64,000 nt of DNA from Symbiodinium natans (lineage: Eukaryota > Sar > Dinophyceae > Suessiales > Symbiodiniaceae): positions 780,514 to 844,513 of the forward strand of contig CAJNDS010000569.1 of assembly GCA_905221605.1 (NCBI GenBank). The letters run 5' to 3'. A program made the translations under genes and the position numbers. Below, one piece after another: positions 63,632 through 64,000 of the stretch. Position 1 is the first letter of the stretch. Each line of letters opens with the position of its first letter. The notes below the pieces were generated by a model. The model was not told where the DNA came from. It saw only the letters and a list, made by a program, of their open reading frames with translations, and made no database searches.

Positions 63632-63730
63632 CTTAATCCCTGTTCCCCTAGGAAGAAAAAAGGATCCTTTTTGTTCATATATAAGAAAGCCCATAACCCA
63701 AAAAGCAAAAAGGATCCCTGACACTGATGG
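63632..63730. repeat. 99-bp dispersed repeat family R, copy 2
   Basis: 97 of 99 bases match the copy at 33378-33476, so the duplication is recent compared with the diverged repeats around it. Confidence 0.85.
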
Positions 63731-63774
63731 GGTAAAGGCCCTAAAGACCCTAAAGGCCCTAAACCCTAAAAATC

Positions 63775-63831
63775 CTTTGTCGGCGGAGTCGCGACTTTAA
63801 CTGTTGCGTCAGCTCCTCGATCTGCGACGAC
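63775..63831 (-). CDS. Coiled-coil mini-exon (gene C)
   Basis: Acceptor AGTGCCGAG, then SSQIEELTQQLKSRLRRQ, then a GA donor next to the heptamer (AAG|GATTTTTAGGG). The same donor form occurs at 61779. Confidence 0.65.
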
Positions 63832-63910
63832 CTCGGCACTTAGGGTTTAGGGTTTAGGGTTTGGGGATTAGGGTTCAGGGGCTTTCTGTGCTGAATAGTC
63901 CCGTAGGGCC

Positions 63911-63960
63911 CGTAGGGTGTGGATCCCAGCAGCGCCAGCTCTTGTCCTTCTACGGCTTCC
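63911..63960 (-). CDS. Mini-exon at the window edge (gene C)
   Basis: Acceptor GTCATGCAG, then EAVEGQELALLGST. The gene continues beyond the window. Donor uncertain. Confidence 0.45.
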
Positions 63961-64000
63961 CTGCATGACACCCTGGCACTGTGCAGCAGAAACCCTAAAC

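Overview
The window looks like nuclear DNA of a photosynthetic dinoflagellate. Four things point there: an intact chlorophyll-binding antenna gene with one intron (43.05-43.99 kb); a plastid-type intronless gene (30.40-31.20 kb); plant-type TTTAGGG heptamers scattered through the whole 64 kb in both orientations; and many very small exons whose splice donors are a mix of GT, GC and apparently GA. The taxon is an inference. There is no bacterial-style operon, CRISPR array or recognisable RNA gene.

Layout. 0-9 kb and 11-16 kb hold about 13 diverged tandem units of 0.6-1.1 kb. Each carries three short conserved open blocks on the minus strand (an acidic/Gly linker plus a G-W-C-x-R-R motif). Between them, 9.58-10.75 kb holds the 3' end of a minus-strand gene, with one intron built almost only of heptamers. 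17.6-18.88 kb is a plus-strand gene end with a Cys-rich region. 19-30 kb is a minus-strand series of mini-exons, mostly coiled coil, including two zinc-ribbon exons. 30.4-31.2 kb is the plastid-type gene. 31.5-36.7 kb plus 42.5-42.95 kb is a second coiled-coil mini-exon series, split by a 6 kb exon-poor stretch. That stretch contains a palindrome array (37.1-37.6 kb), a fold-back (39.7-40.1 kb) and a 2.27 kb unit with perfect inverted ends (39.63-41.90 kb) enclosing a small gene. 43.05-43.99 kb is the antenna gene. 44.3-64 kb is a third minus-strand mini-exon series, with a larger ORF gene of unknown function at 53.2-55.0 kb.

Main observation. In the mini-exon series the introns tend to start with TTTAGGG-rich sequence just after the donor and to end with CCCTAAA-rich sequence just before the acceptor, read along the minus strand. 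Each intron would therefore have complementary ends that can fold together and bring the splice sites close. Several donors lie inside the repeat itself (AG|GTTTAGGG). Other introns and spacers carry different fold-back sequences. This suggests mobile, hairpin-type introns (introner-like) that have spread through coiled-coil genes.

Most genes lie on the minus strand in a head-to-tail series with short spacers. Two terminal coiled-coil exons with stop codons sit a few hundred bases upstream of the antenna gene and of the plastid-type gene. Exon edges were read by eye from splice motifs, phase and codon sense. No transcript data were available, so grouping of exons into genes is tentative.
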